Below, piece after piece: positions 36,799 to 45,727 of a stretch of 64,000 nt of DNA; the first letter of the stretch is position 1, and each line of letters starts with the position of its first letter. Below the pieces are notes generated by a model. That model was not told the DNA's origin and searched no databases. It saw nothing but the letters and a program-made list of their open reading frames with translations. This DNA is from Rheinheimera oceanensis. Lineage in GTDB: Bacteria; Pseudomonadota; Gammaproteobacteria; Enterobacterales; Alteromonadaceae. The translations under genes and the position numbers were made by a program. Where the stretch lies: assembly GCF_018831085.1 (NCBI RefSeq), contig NZ_JAGPNM010000011.1, positions 57,739 to 121,738 on the forward strand, written 5' to 3'.

Positions 36799-39700
36799 TC
36801 AACCAAACTCAGGAGCGTCCTCCCTGTTGATGTAATCTTTTTTATGCCACCAGTGATACAAAGCCGGTAATACTAACAACGTCAGCAAGGTTGCTGAGAT
36901 AATACCACCGATGACCACGGTTGCCAGCGGGCGTTGTACTTCAGCACCGGTGCCGGTATTCAACGCCATTGGCACAAACCCCAGGCTGGCCACCAGCGCT
37001 GTCATCAATACCGGACGTAACCGGATCAACGCGCCTTCAACCACGGCATACAGTAAATCGCCTTTTTCCTGCCATAGCTGGCGCATAAACGATACCATTA
37101 CCAGACCGTTCAGCACCGCGACACCAGACAAGGCAATAAAGCCGACACCGGCTGAAATAGACAGCGGCATATCGCGCAGCCACAGTGCCAGTACGCCCCC
37201 CGTCAGTGCCAGTGGCACACCGGTAAAGATAATCAGTGCATCTTTGAGCGAATTAAACGCCATCACCAACAAGGCGATAATCAGCAATAAGGTCACCGGC
37301 ACTACGATTGCCAGCCGTTTACTGGCCGACTCCAATTGCTCAAAAGTACCGCCATAATCCAGCCAGTAACCGGCTGGCAGAGTGACGTCGGCACTAATCC
37401 GCTGTTTCAGTTCGGCAACAAAGCTACCCAGATCGCGCTCGCGCACATTAGCCGATACCACAATACGGCGCTTACCATTTTCGCGGCTGATTTGTGCCGG
37501 TGCCGGTTGAATATCCAGCGTAGCAATTTCATTTAGCGGTACATAGCCTCCATCCGGCGTTGGAATAGGCAGCCATGACAGGCTATCAATATCACTGCGG
37601 ATTTGCTCCGGTAAACGAACTATTAGCTGAAACCGGCGATCACCTTCATAGATTAGCCCCGCCTCTTCGCCACCAATCGACATGGCGATGATATCCTGAA
37701 ACTGGCTGACTGTTAGTCCGTAACGGGATAAAGCCGTTAGCTTTGGCATTACCGACAGTACCGGTAAACCGGATACCTGTTCTGTTTTCACATCTGCCGC
37801 GCCGCTAATACTGTTGGCAACCTGCTCAATGCTGTTTGCTACGCTTAACAGCACATCCAGGTCATCACCAAACACTTTAATGCCCACATCCGAACGCACA
37901 CCAGAAATCAGCTCGTTAAAACGCATCTGAATCGGCTGGGTAAACTCGTAGTTATTACCAGGCAGTTGTTCCAGTGCCTGTTCCATTTCAGCTACCAGCG
38001 CCGCTTTGGTTTTACGCGGATCCGGCCATTCGCTGCGCGGTTTTAAAATAACAAAGTTGTCTGCAACGTTCGGCGGCATCGGATCAGTTGCTACTTCCGG
38101 CGTACCAATTTTGGCAAAAACCTTATCAACTTCAGGAAATTGCTTAATCCGCTGCTCCAGTACTTCCTGCATTGCAACTGACTGCTCCAGCCCGGTACCG
38201 GTTACCCGCATCGCATGCAAGGCAATATCGCCTTCATCCAATTGTGGGATAAATTCCGATCCCAGCGTGGTGGCAAGCCATAAACAAACCGCGACCAGCA
38301 GCGTTGCCAAACCAGCAACCAGCAAACGCAGCTTGATTACGGCATGCAACACCGGACGATACAGTGATTTTGCAGCCACAATAACCCGGCTTTCCTGTTC
38401 GTTGATTTTACCGCTCATAAACACGGCAACGGCGGCAGGAACCACAGTCAGTGACAGCACCATAGCGGCCAGTAATGCCATTACTACTGTAGCGGCCATT
38501 GGGTGAAACATTTTGCCTTCAACGCCGGTCAGGGCAAAAATCGGGATATACACTACCGTGATAATCGCTACCCCAAACAAACTGGGTTTAATCACTTCGG
38601 TCGTTGCAGCAAACACCACGTTTAAGCGTTCGCGCAGTGCCAGCAAGCCACCATTTTGGTGTTGTGCCATTCCTAAGCGCCGGATACAGTTTTCGACAAT
38701 AATCACCGCACCATCGACAATCAGGCCAAAATCCAGCGCTCCCAGGCTCATCAAGTTAGCTGATACGCCTTGCTGTACCATACCGGTAATGGTGGCCAAC
38801 ATTGCCAGCGGGATTACGGCGGCGGTAATCAGTGCCGCGCGGATATTCCCCAGCAGCACAAACAGCACCACAATGACCAGTAATGCCCCTTCCAGCAGAT
38901 TTTTTTGCACAGTCGCAATGGTTTTATCTACCAGCGTGGTACGGTCATATACCGCTTCAACAATCACATTTTCTGGCAGGGAAGCTTTTATCTCTTCCAG
39001 CTTTTGAGCAGCATCGCGGGCAACGGTCCGCGAGTTTTCACCCAGCAGCATCATCACCGTACCCATTACGGTTTCGTGGCCGTCACGGGTGGCGGCACCG
39101 GTACGTAACTCTTTACCAAGCCCTACTTCTGCCACATCTTTTATCCGGATAGGTACTGAGCCATTTAGCGCTACCACCACATTTTCAATACTGCTGATAG
39201 TACTGAGCTGGCTGGGCGAACGCACCAGTAATTGCTGGCCATTACGCTCAATATAACCTGCCCCACGGTTAGCATTATTGCTAAGCAGCGCCTCTGACAG
39301 TTGCGGCAATGTCACACCCATGGCCAGCATTTTTGCCGGATCAGGCATCACGTGGTACTGTTTGTCATAACCACCGATGGTATTAACCTCAACCACACCG
39401 GGCACTTGCGCCAGTTGCGGTTTGATAATCCAGTCCTGTACTTCACGCAAATACATGGCATCAAGCGGTTTGCCATTTGCATCAGTAGCGCCGGGTTTAA
39501 CATCGACGGTATAAACAAATATTTCACCCAGGCCAGTAGCAATGGGTCCCATTTGTGGTTCCAGTCCGGCAGGCAGTGCATTCTTGATACTGCCAAGCCG
39601 CTCATTAAGCAGGTTACGGGCAAAATAAATGTCGGTGCCTTCTTCAAACACCACCGTAACCTGTGACAGCCCGTAACGTGACAACGAACGGGTATATTTT

Positions 39701-39936
39701 AGTTTTGGCAAGCCATAAAGCGCCGTTTCCACCACAAAGGTAATCCGTTGCTCGGCTTCCAAAGGTGAATAGCCAGGCGCTTCAGTGTTAATTTGTACCT
39801 GTACGTTGGTAATATCAGGTACTGCATCGATAGGTAATCGCTGGTAACTCCACAGCCCGGCGCCAATCAGTAACAAGATCAGGCCCAGCATCAGATACCG
39901 TCGCTCAATTGAGAAACGAACGATAGCTTCAATCAT
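36799..39936 (-). CDS. czcA: Heavy-metal efflux RND transporter, CzcA family
   Basis: 1045 aa from the ATG at 39936, which has an ideal AAGGAG site; 11 extra upstream codons lack one. Twelve transmembrane helices with two large periplasmic loops. The transmembrane-4 motif reads ALDFGLIVDGAVIIVENCIRRL, the DFG-DG-EN pattern of divalent-cation (Co/Zn/Cd/Ni) HME-RND pumps, not that of the Cu/Ag CusA group. With CzcB and CzcC-like partners it exports metal from the periplasm. Metal identity is inferred from the operon's RcnR-type sensor. Confidence 0.9.
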   Translation of the reverse strand: MIEAIVRFSIERRYLMLGLILLLIGAGLWSYQRLPIDAVPDITNVQVQINTEAPGYSPLEAEQRITFVVETALYGLPKLKYTRSLSRYGLSQVTVVFEEGTDIYFARNLLNERLGSIKNALPAGLEPQMGPIATGLGEIFVYTVDVKPGATDANGKPLDAMYLREVQDWIIKPQLAQVPGVVEVNTIGGYDKQYHVMPDPAKMLAMGVTLPQLSEALLSNNANRGAGYIERNGQQLLVRSPSQLSTISSIENVVVALNGSVPIRIKDVAEVGLGKELRTGAATRDGHETVMGTVMMLLGENSRTVARDAAQKLEEIKASLPENVIVEAVYDRTTLVDKTIATVQKNLLEGALLVIVVLFVLLGNIRAALITAAVIPLAMLATITGMVQQGVSANLMSLGALDFGLIVDGAVIIVENCIRRLGMAQHQNGGLLALRERLNVVFAATTEVIKPSLFGVAIITVVYIPIFALTGVEGKMFHPMAATVVMALLAAMVLSLTVVPAAVAVFMSGKINEQESRVIVAAKSLYRPVLHAVIKLRLLVAGLATLLVAVCLWLATTLGSEFIPQLDEGDIALHAMRVTGTGLEQSVAMQEVLEQRIKQFPEVDKVFAKIGTPEVATDPMPPNVADNFVILKPRSEWPDPRKTKAALVAEMEQALEQLPGNNYEFTQPIQMRFNELISGVRSDVGIKVFGDDLDVLLSVANSIEQVANSISGAADVKTEQVSGLPVLSVMPKLTALSRYGLTVSQFQDIIAMSIGGEEAGLIYEGDRRFQLIVRLPEQIRSDIDSLSWLPIPTPDGGYVPLNEIATLDIQPAPAQISRENGKRRIVVSANVRERDLGSFVAELKQRISADVTLPAGYWLDYGGTFEQLESASKRLAIVVPVTLLLIIALLVMAFNSLKDALIIFTGVPLALTGGVLALWLRDMPLSISAGVGFIALSGVAVLNGLVMVSFMRQLWQEKGDLLYAVVEGALIRLRPVLMTALVASLGFVPMALNTGTGAEVQRPLATVVIGGIISATLLTLLVLPALYHWWHKKDYINREDAPEFG

Positions 39937-40076
39937 GTTTATCTCCTTTTCATCTGCCTGAGCGAGCAAAGGTTACGCAAGGCAAGAACGGGCGAAGCAG
40001 CGCAGTTTACATGCGGTAAATGAGCATGCTGAGCCGGTTTTTAACGCCGCAGAACCAAAGCGCAGCCAGGCAAATT
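39937..40076. repeat. Palindrome-rich intergenic element between czcB and czcA
   Basis: 140 bases without a gene inside the efflux operon. It contains several dyads, such as TTTAC-ATGCG-GTAAA, and matching ends GCAAAGGTTACGC and CGCAGAACCAAAGC. It resembles the palindromic intergenic repeats scattered in Alteromonadales genomes; this is from memory and there is no second copy in this window. It may form mRNA structure that sets czcB:czcA stoichiometry. Confidence 0.4.
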
Positions 40077-41057
40077 TTAGTGTTCGTGAGCTGCGCCGGC
40101 TTTTTCGATCTCAGCCTTAATCAGATAACTATTTACCACCACATACTCTTCAGCAGCATGTAGACCAGACAGCACTTCAGTAAAGCGCCCATCGGTGCGG
40201 CCTAGCTGCAGTGGTCGCGGTTCATAGCGGTTGCCTTCGCGCACAAACACCACCTGCTTACCTTCCAGATCCTGTAAGGCCTTGTTATCTATCACCAGAG
40301 AAACAGCTATGATTTCAGCATCCACCAGCGCATTGACCCGCTCTCCGGCAGAAAAATGGCCGTTGCTGTTATCCAGTGCAACCCGCGCCAATACATAAGG
40401 CTGGCCGGAGGCAGGCAAAATATGGCTTATCTGACTATCAACCCTGCCACCGCGAGCTTCAATATGCACCGGCAAACCGGTTTTTATCTCATCCATTGCC
40501 GCTGGGAATACTTTCAGCTCAGCCCACAATATGCTGCTGTCTGCCAGTGAAAATAACGTTTCACCGGCTGTGTATTCGCCCTGACTGGCATATTGCTGTA
40601 ATAACACCCCCGCTATCGGCGCGGTAACCGGATAAGTGCGCAGGCTGTCATTGGATTCCACCAGCGCCAGCACCTCACCTTTTTTCACTGTGTCGCCAAC
40701 TGCAGGCTTTATCTGGGTAATCATGCCAGGAAAACGGGCTCGCACCTGTGCCTGACGGTTAGGTGGGATTACAAGCTCACCGTATAACGGAATATGGCGT
40801 TCAATGGTGCCGGCACCTGCCGTCGCCACTTCAATCCCTACCCTTTTTGCCATGTCGGCATCAATCGTTGCGGCTTCATCGTGATCATCATCATGGTCGC
40901 TGCCATGATCGTGCCCGCTATCATCATGGGCATGAGCGCTGTTTGTTTGCGCCGTTTTCGGTTTTTCATCATGACTGTGGCCCGGCCCGGCCTGAGCAGG
41001 TGCAACAGCCATACCCTGAGCGATCAGTAATGCAAGGAATAACGCGGAATATTTCAT
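40077..41057 (-). CDS. czcB: Efflux RND periplasmic adaptor subunit, CzcB family
   Basis: 326 aa with a signal peptide (MKYSALFLALLIAQGMAVAPAQA). A His/Asp-rich segment (about residues 28-62, repeated HDD, GHDHG, HDDDHDE) follows and could bind metal ions. Then come the HlyD barrel-sandwich domains (VRARFPGMITQIKPAVGDTVKKG, GVLLQQYASQGEYTAGETLF). It links CzcA to the outer-membrane channel. Its ATG overlaps the czcC-like TGA. Confidence 0.88.
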   Translation of the reverse strand: MKYSALFLALLIAQGMAVAPAQAGPGHSHDEKPKTAQTNSAHAHDDSGHDHGSDHDDDHDEAATIDADMAKRVGIEVATAGAGTIERHIPLYGELVIPPNRQAQVRARFPGMITQIKPAVGDTVKKGEVLALVESNDSLRTYPVTAPIAGVLLQQYASQGEYTAGETLFSLADSSILWAELKVFPAAMDEIKTGLPVHIEARGGRVDSQISHILPASGQPYVLARVALDNSNGHFSAGERVNALVDAEIIAVSLVIDNKALQDLEGKQVVFVREGNRYEPRPLQLGRTDGRFTEVLSGLHAAEEYVVVNSYLIKAEIEKAGAAHEH

Positions 41058-42388
41058 TTGGAAGATCCTGATTCAGTAGTGATAAGCTGAGTGGGTGTCT
41101 TTATCGCCAGAGGTGATGCCGCAAGCGCAACACCGGCAAGCTGTTCAATCAGTACCTGATTGCTCAGTGCGGTACTGGCAGCATTAACCAACTCAAGCTG
41201 AGCGTCCTGTAGTGCCTGACGGGCAGAAATCCACTCTGCATAGCCATAACGGCCACGGCGGTATGCGTCTTCAGTTTGTTGTAGTGCCTGCTCCAGCACC
41301 GGCAGAATATCGCGCTGCATATCTTTCACAGCCATACTGCTGTAACGGTGAGTTTGCCAGGCCTGATATAAGCGGGCGCGTAAATCCAGCAAGGCAGTTT
41401 CTTTTTCAAACTGTTCCGCTTGAGACTCTGCCTGCGCCGCAGTTATCGCACCCTGATTACGCTGTTTACTAAACAAAGGCACTGACACGCCGGCAACCAA
41501 ACCAAAATCCCGGCTTTCTTGTGAACGCATGGCTCCAATCTGCCAGCGTACATCACCCGCCGACTGACTTTGCGCCAGTGTCAGCTCAGCATCACGCAAG
41601 CGTTGCCGGGCTGCAAAGACCTCTACGGTGGGGGTTGCCAGCACTTGTTGATAAAGTGTTTGAAAGGAGGGGCTTTGCGCCAGCTGAAATAAATCACCAC
41701 TAACCTGATTAAAATCGGCTTGTTCCGCCCCCCATAAACTGACCAGCGCCAACTTGCTGCTATCCAGCTCGGTTTGCAGTAAGCCATGCTGCAACTGTGC
41801 TTGCTTAAAAGCCACTTTCGCCCTTAGTTGCTCGGCCTCCGGTGCTGCACCACGCTGCACCCGCTGCGTCACCAGCGTTAAAGCCTGCTCAGTCATACTG
41901 ACGGTTTGTGCCGCCAGCGCCGTTTTTTGCTGCAATGTCAGCACAGTTACAAAACGCTGGGTCAGCTCGCCCAGTAAATCCAGGCTCGCGGCCTGGCGCT
42001 GCGCCAGCAATAATCCCTGACTTGCACTGGACACCGCCATCCGGGCCTGGCGCTTATCGCCAAGCTCAATAACGGAAGACAACGACACCGTAACTTCGAG
42101 GCTTTTAACACCCGACATATCACCAGTGCCAAAGGCATTATCGGCCTGCACGCCGAGTTCATAGCCTGGCGTTAGCTCTGCCAATTGCTGCTGACCCGCC
42201 GCTGCTTTTAAGCGCCAATCAAATACGTGTAGCTGTGGATGTTGTTGTAACACCCGCTTTGCTGCCTGTTGCAGCGTTAACTCTGCTGTTGCAGGTTCAG
42301 CGGCATTTACTGTCAGGCTCAGCAGCACACTGCCAGCAGCCAATAAACCTAACGCTGCAAAGCGTTTGCAATTCATTTTTAAGAACAT
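41054..42388 (-). CDS. czcC: Outer-membrane efflux channel protein, CzcC/TolC family
   Basis: 444 aa. Signal peptide (CKRFAALGLLAAGSVLLSLTVNAAEP), then two repeated outer-membrane-efflux domains rich in Gln/Ala helices (ELTLQQAAKRVLQQHPQL, QTEDAYRRGRYGYAEWISARQALQDAQLEL). It forms the exit duct of the CzcCBA complex. The start at 42388 has AGGA upstream; an alternative ATG is at 42376. Confidence 0.88.
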   Translation of the reverse strand: MFLKMNCKRFAALGLLAAGSVLLSLTVNAAEPATAELTLQQAAKRVLQQHPQLHVFDWRLKAAAGQQQLAELTPGYELGVQADNAFGTGDMSGVKSLEVTVSLSSVIELGDKRQARMAVSSASQGLLLAQRQAASLDLLGELTQRFVTVLTLQQKTALAAQTVSMTEQALTLVTQRVQRGAAPEAEQLRAKVAFKQAQLQHGLLQTELDSSKLALVSLWGAEQADFNQVSGDLFQLAQSPSFQTLYQQVLATPTVEVFAARQRLRDAELTLAQSQSAGDVRWQIGAMRSQESRDFGLVAGVSVPLFSKQRNQGAITAAQAESQAEQFEKETALLDLRARLYQAWQTHRYSSMAVKDMQRDILPVLEQALQQTEDAYRRGRYGYAEWISARQALQDAQLELVNAASTALSNQVLIEQLAGVALAASPLAIKTPTQLITTESGSSK

Positions 42389-42432
42389 AGCAAAATCCTG
42401 TTATAGGTAATGTAAAAACCAAAAAAACAGAA

Positions 42433-42795
42433 TCAGCTGATGGGTGGGCGGTAAATGCTTCGTTTAGGGGAAGAGGGTAGATAATTTAAGTAAGACACCA
42501 GCAATTCATTACCAATTACCGGCAAAGCCGGAGCTGGTTTAAACAAGCCAATATGTGCGGCATGGCAATGACTACAATGGTCGCAACCTGCATGAAGTGA
42601 GGCATCAGTTAATGATGATTGTTCTGCGGCTACAACCGTACTGGTGTCAGACCATGATATTTGATGATGAATATCATCAGCAGAATGTTCAACAGCGAAA
42701 GCGCTGGAAACTACGCATAACAATTGCACCACCAGCAGTAATGCCATCAACATTCTGCTTAGTGGTGTTTTAGTCAGTGCGTAGTTGCTTATCAA
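42433..42795 (-). CDS. Small periplasmic His/Cys protein, CzcI-like position
   Basis: 120 aa with an N-terminal signal/anchor (MLMALLLVVQLLCVVSSAFA) and a metal-binding-like cluster CDHCSHCHAAH near residue 92. Small secreted proteins with such clusters (CzcI/DUF2946-like) lie before czcCBA genes in other bacteria and are thought to tune the pump; the match here is by position and composition only. It lies 30 bases after the sensor gene and 44 before czcC. Confidence 0.55.
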   Translation of the reverse strand: MISNYALTKTPLSRMLMALLLVVQLLCVVSSAFAVEHSADDIHHQISWSDTSTVVAAEQSSLTDASLHAGCDHCSHCHAAHIGLFKPAPALPVIGNELLVSYLNYLPSSPKRSIYRPPIS

Positions 42796-42825
42796 AATAA
42801 TGACCGCCTTACTAATTTAACGAAG

Positions 42826-43104
42826 TTAGCTTTTAAGGTACGAGCGCAATACGCTAATAACCTGTTCTACATCCGCGTCGCGCTGTAAAGGCTCCAGGTT
42901 ATCGCCTGCCAGATGATCACGAATATGGTGTTCCAGTATCTCAGTCATCAGGCCATTTATAGCACCTCGCACCGCAGCAATTTGCTGTAGTACTTTACTA
43001 CAATCACCTTCGGCCAGCAGCTGTTTTTCCAGCCCTTCAACCTGACCTTTAATCCGCCGTACCCGCGTCAGTAACTTGGGTTTATTGGTAATTGAATGAG
43101 TCAT
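42826..43104 (-). CDS. Metal-sensing repressor, RcnR/DmeR type (CsoR/FrmR family)
   Basis: 92 aa, all-helical family. It has THSITNKPKLLTRVRRIKGQ, then Cys35 in GDCSKVLQQIAAVRGAINGL, and His60 and His64 in EHHIRDHL. His3, Cys35, His60 and His64 form the Ni/Co ligand set known for RcnR, in place of the Cys-His-Cys set of copper CsoR. So it likely represses in the absence of Ni/Co and releases on binding. It leads the czc operon, and a matching operator lies just before its start. Confidence 0.82.
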   Translation of the reverse strand: MTHSITNKPKLLTRVRRIKGQVEGLEKQLLAEGDCSKVLQQIAAVRGAINGLMTEILEHHIRDHLAGDNLEPLQRDADVEQVISVLRSYLKS

Positions 43105-43117
43105 ACCGTACTCCGTA

Positions 43118-43140
43118 ACTATACTCCCCTATAGTATAGT
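43118..43140 (-). promoter_or_regulatory. RcnR/FrmR-type operator before the czc operon
   Basis: On the plus strand it contains ACTATACT-CCCC-TATAGTAT: a C/G tract flanked by A/T inverted repeats, as in operators of RcnR, DmeR and FrmR. It begins 14 bases upstream of the sensor gene start. A near-identical site precedes the P1B ATPase at 49571. Confidence 0.75.
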
Positions 43141-43188
43141 CAGTTTTAATCTTTCTCAAGTCTGTAGCTATAAAAGCTGTCTCTTATT

Positions 43189-44583
43189 TTATGTTGTTTG
43201 TGGCAAAAAGAGCTCTGTTACAAAACGCCCGGTTATGTCTTGTGAAAAAACTAACTTTCCGCCGTGTAAGTTAACAATTTTGCGGGTAATCGATAATCCA
43301 AGGCCAGCTCCTGCAACATCCTGATGACCATAACTCCGGAAAAAGCGCTCTCCCAATCGGGCTAGCTCAAGCGTAATATCACCATTAATTGCATTACTCA
43401 CACTTATCACTACAGCGTGCTGTTCTATACGCGCCTTGATACTGACCTCACTTTGAGCAGGTGCATACTTAGCCGCATTGTCCAGTAAATTACGCAATGC
43501 AGCATGAAATAATGCAGGATCGACACGAACCTGTAGCTGCTTTGGTATATCGACCACCCAAATTACGCGATCAATTAGCGGCAAATCAACCGACGCCAAA
43601 GCATCTTCTGTTAGCCTAAGAAGCTGAATTTCCTGATATTGCAGTACAATATTATGCTCCAGTTTTTCTGTTTCCATTAACTGCTTAACCAGGTGTGCCA
43701 GACGGCGTGTACTTTTTCCAATGGCTTGTATCGCTGTACGTTGCTCTTGGCTATCGGTCGCTTTTTCCAGATTATCGGTATGCACTTGTAAAACACTAAG
43801 CGGGGTTCTTAATTCATGAGATACATCCGCAATAAACATTTTTTCTTTTTTAAGATAAGCTTTTAACTCAGCCATTAGTTTATTCACAGCGTCCTTGAAT
43901 GGCTTTAACTCTCGCGGCAACGGCATCTCAATAGGTTGTAATTCAGTAGGGTTGGTTTCTGCCAGCTTTTTCGATAATTCCCGCACCGGCTTCGTGCCCC
44001 ATTCCACAGCAAGCCAAACCAGTAATATTATTGGCAATATCGCTATCCCCAGCGGTAACAACTGATTCAGTGTTAAATGCCAGCTTAACTCGTCCCGAAC
44101 ATCTTCCCGTTGCGCAGTAAAGATCCAGGCTTTTTCATCAGGCACATATAAGCTAAAGCCAATCCACAGGTATTGATTATGCCGGATCTCGTGAAAACCT
44201 GACTGTTTGGGCAACAATGGCGTTTTGCCGACATTACCGGAACGGATTAACAGTTGACCATTTTCATGCCAGACCTGAACTGCAATTTTGCTTTCGTACT
44301 TATGCCCCTCGGAATACCGTTCTTCTGCTGCAGTATGCTCTATACCATCATCCAGTAAAAATGGCATTTCAATGGCGTGATTACTATCTGCAGTCAGGGG
44401 AGTATTGGGCTCTACCATTAAATGACGAATTAACCGTGCATACTGTGCCAGCTGTGCATCAAATAACTCGTCAATTTCATGATGAACATTAAACCATGTG
44501 TTCAGGCTGGTAATCAGTAACATTAACAGGATAACCGCATTAACACTGAGCAACAGCATCCGGCGGATACTATTAATTTTCAC
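43189..44583 (-). CDS. pmrB: Sensor histidine kinase, PmrB/QseC-like
   Basis: 464 aa. Two transmembrane helices (about 9-30 and 176-194) enclose a periplasmic sensor of about 145 residues. Then a HAMP-like linker, the dimerisation box FIADVSHELRTPLS with phospho-acceptor His256, the N-box ALRNLLDNAAKYAP and the G-box GAGLGLSITRKIVNLHGG. The D-x-G box preceding it appears altered (VSNAING). PmrB senses cationic peptides, Fe3+ or low pH in other bacteria; here the signal is unknown. It overlaps pmrA by 11 bases. Confidence 0.75.
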   Translation of the reverse strand: MKINSIRRMLLLSVNAVILLMLLITSLNTWFNVHHEIDELFDAQLAQYARLIRHLMVEPNTPLTADSNHAIEMPFLLDDGIEHTAAEERYSEGHKYESKIAVQVWHENGQLLIRSGNVGKTPLLPKQSGFHEIRHNQYLWIGFSLYVPDEKAWIFTAQREDVRDELSWHLTLNQLLPLGIAILPIILLVWLAVEWGTKPVRELSKKLAETNPTELQPIEMPLPRELKPFKDAVNKLMAELKAYLKKEKMFIADVSHELRTPLSVLQVHTDNLEKATDSQEQRTAIQAIGKSTRRLAHLVKQLMETEKLEHNIVLQYQEIQLLRLTEDALASVDLPLIDRVIWVVDIPKQLQVRVDPALFHAALRNLLDNAAKYAPAQSEVSIKARIEQHAVVISVSNAINGDITLELARLGERFFRSYGHQDVAGAGLGLSITRKIVNLHGGKLVFSQDITGRFVTELFLPQTT

Positions 44584-45241
44584 GATGACTCACCAGCATA
44601 TAACCGACGCCTCTGACCGTTTTTATCAGCGATGCTGTAGTTTTTTTACGGATATTATGAATATGCACCTCTATGGAGTTACTTTCTGTTTCGCCTGTCC
44701 AGCCCGAACTGAGTTCATCCAGATACTGTCTACTCAGAATTTTATCCGGATGTAACATAAACTCTTTCAGGATCAAAAACTCACGTGAAGTCAGTACTAT
44801 ATCCCGCCCCTGATAGCGGCAAAGATGCTGCTGCATATTCATTTCTACTTCCTGACAAGTCAGGATGTCCTGCTGTCGTTGCTGATAACGCCGCAGTAAT
44901 ACTCTTAAACGGGCCTCAATTTCTCTGCTATCGCAGGGTTTCAGCACATAATCATCAGCGCCGGCATTTAATGCCTCAACCTTGGTTTCAAGATGATCCC
45001 ATGCCGTCAGCACCAGAATAGGTGTTGTAACCTTTTTAGCCCGTAAGGTTTTAATTACATGTAATGCCAACCCGTCTGGCAACCCCAGATCCAGAATAAT
45101 CACATCAAACCCGCTACTGGTTGCTGCCACTATGGCTTGCGAACCGGTAATACAGTGTTCTGTCCGGTAATGTATACGTGATAATGCAGTAATTAACCCC
45201 TGCGCAAGCAGGCTATCATCTTCAACCAGTAACAATCTCAT
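44573..45241 (-). CDS. pmrA: Response regulator, PmrA/QseB-like (OmpR family)
   Basis: 222 aa. Receiver domain with acidic pocket VEDD (6-9), phospho-acceptor Asp51 in IILDLGLPDG and Lys in YVLKPCD. Winged-helix DNA-binding domain with SREFLILKEFMLH and SNSIEVHIHNIRKK, typical for PmrA/QseB. PmrA proteins bind YTTAAG-N5-YTTAAG boxes, and such boxes stand before the lipid A genes next door. It lies 20 bases after dgkA. Confidence 0.78.
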   Translation of the reverse strand: MRLLLVEDDSLLAQGLITALSRIHYRTEHCITGSQAIVAATSSGFDVIILDLGLPDGLALHVIKTLRAKKVTTPILVLTAWDHLETKVEALNAGADDYVLKPCDSREIEARLRVLLRRYQQRQQDILTCQEVEMNMQQHLCRYQGRDIVLTSREFLILKEFMLHPDKILSRQYLDELSSGWTGETESNSIEVHIHNIRKKTTASLIKTVRGVGYMLVSHREN

Positions 45242-45261
45242 AAAGGCTTTTTCCAGCTAGC

Positions 45262-45618
45262 TTAGAGTAAAATACATAACCAGACGGCGGCACTGGCAAC
45301 GAGCGTTATTAATACAGCTGCCGACCCAATATCTTTCGCTTTACCGCTTAGCTCGTGATATTCACTGCCAATGCGATCCACCACCACTTCAATGCCGGTA
45401 TTTAATAGCTCCACGATCAGAATCAGTAATGCACTCAATAACAATAGCGCACGCTCGGCCGCAGATACATCAACCCACAAGGCTACAGGTAGCAATACCA
45501 GTAATAAGATAATTTCCTGCCGTATTGCCGCTTCTGATCTCCAGCTACTGGCCAGCCCTTGCCACGAATTGACTCCGGCCAGCATGATCCGTTTAACCCC
45601 TTTAGCCTCTGATTTCAT
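45262..45618 (-). CDS. dgkA: Diacylglycerol kinase
   Basis: 118 aa (E. coli: 122). Three transmembrane helices and the family signature VELLNTGIEVVVDRIGSEYHELSGKAKDIGSAAV with catalytic Glu. It phosphorylates the diacylglycerol left after phosphoethanolamine or phosphoglycerol transfer, recycling it to phosphatidate. Its pairing with eptA/mcr-3-type genes is known in Aeromonas, Shewanella and mcr plasmids. It leads dgkA-pmrA-pmrB, with a PmrA box about 42 bases upstream. Confidence 0.93.
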   Translation of the reverse strand: MKSEAKGVKRIMLAGVNSWQGLASSWRSEAAIRQEIILLLVLLPVALWVDVSAAERALLLLSALLILIVELLNTGIEVVVDRIGSEYHELSGKAKDIGSAAVLITLVASAAVWLCILL

Positions 45619-45659
45619 ATACCCCCCTATGATTGGAGATAACAGTATAAAAGCACAGT

Positions 45660-45676
45660 CTTAAGAAAGTCTTAAG
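45660..45676. promoter_or_regulatory. PmrA-type box in the dgkA / LTA-synthase-like divergent region
   Basis: CTTAAG-AAAGT-CTTAAG, a perfect direct repeat with the PmrA spacing. Each half is itself a palindrome, so it can serve both divergent promoters. Towards dgkA a TATACT (45644-45649) stands at the -10 distance expected if the box replaces the -35. Confidence 0.75.
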
Positions 45677-45727
45677 CATTGTTCGTTAGCCTTGCAGCCA
45701 CTCTATCTGGCAGTACGGCGAGCCTCT

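Noticed and set aside
38006..39007. Two plus-strand open frames opposite czcA
   Set aside because: Thr/Ser-rich antisense shadows; the RND gene covers the region fully.
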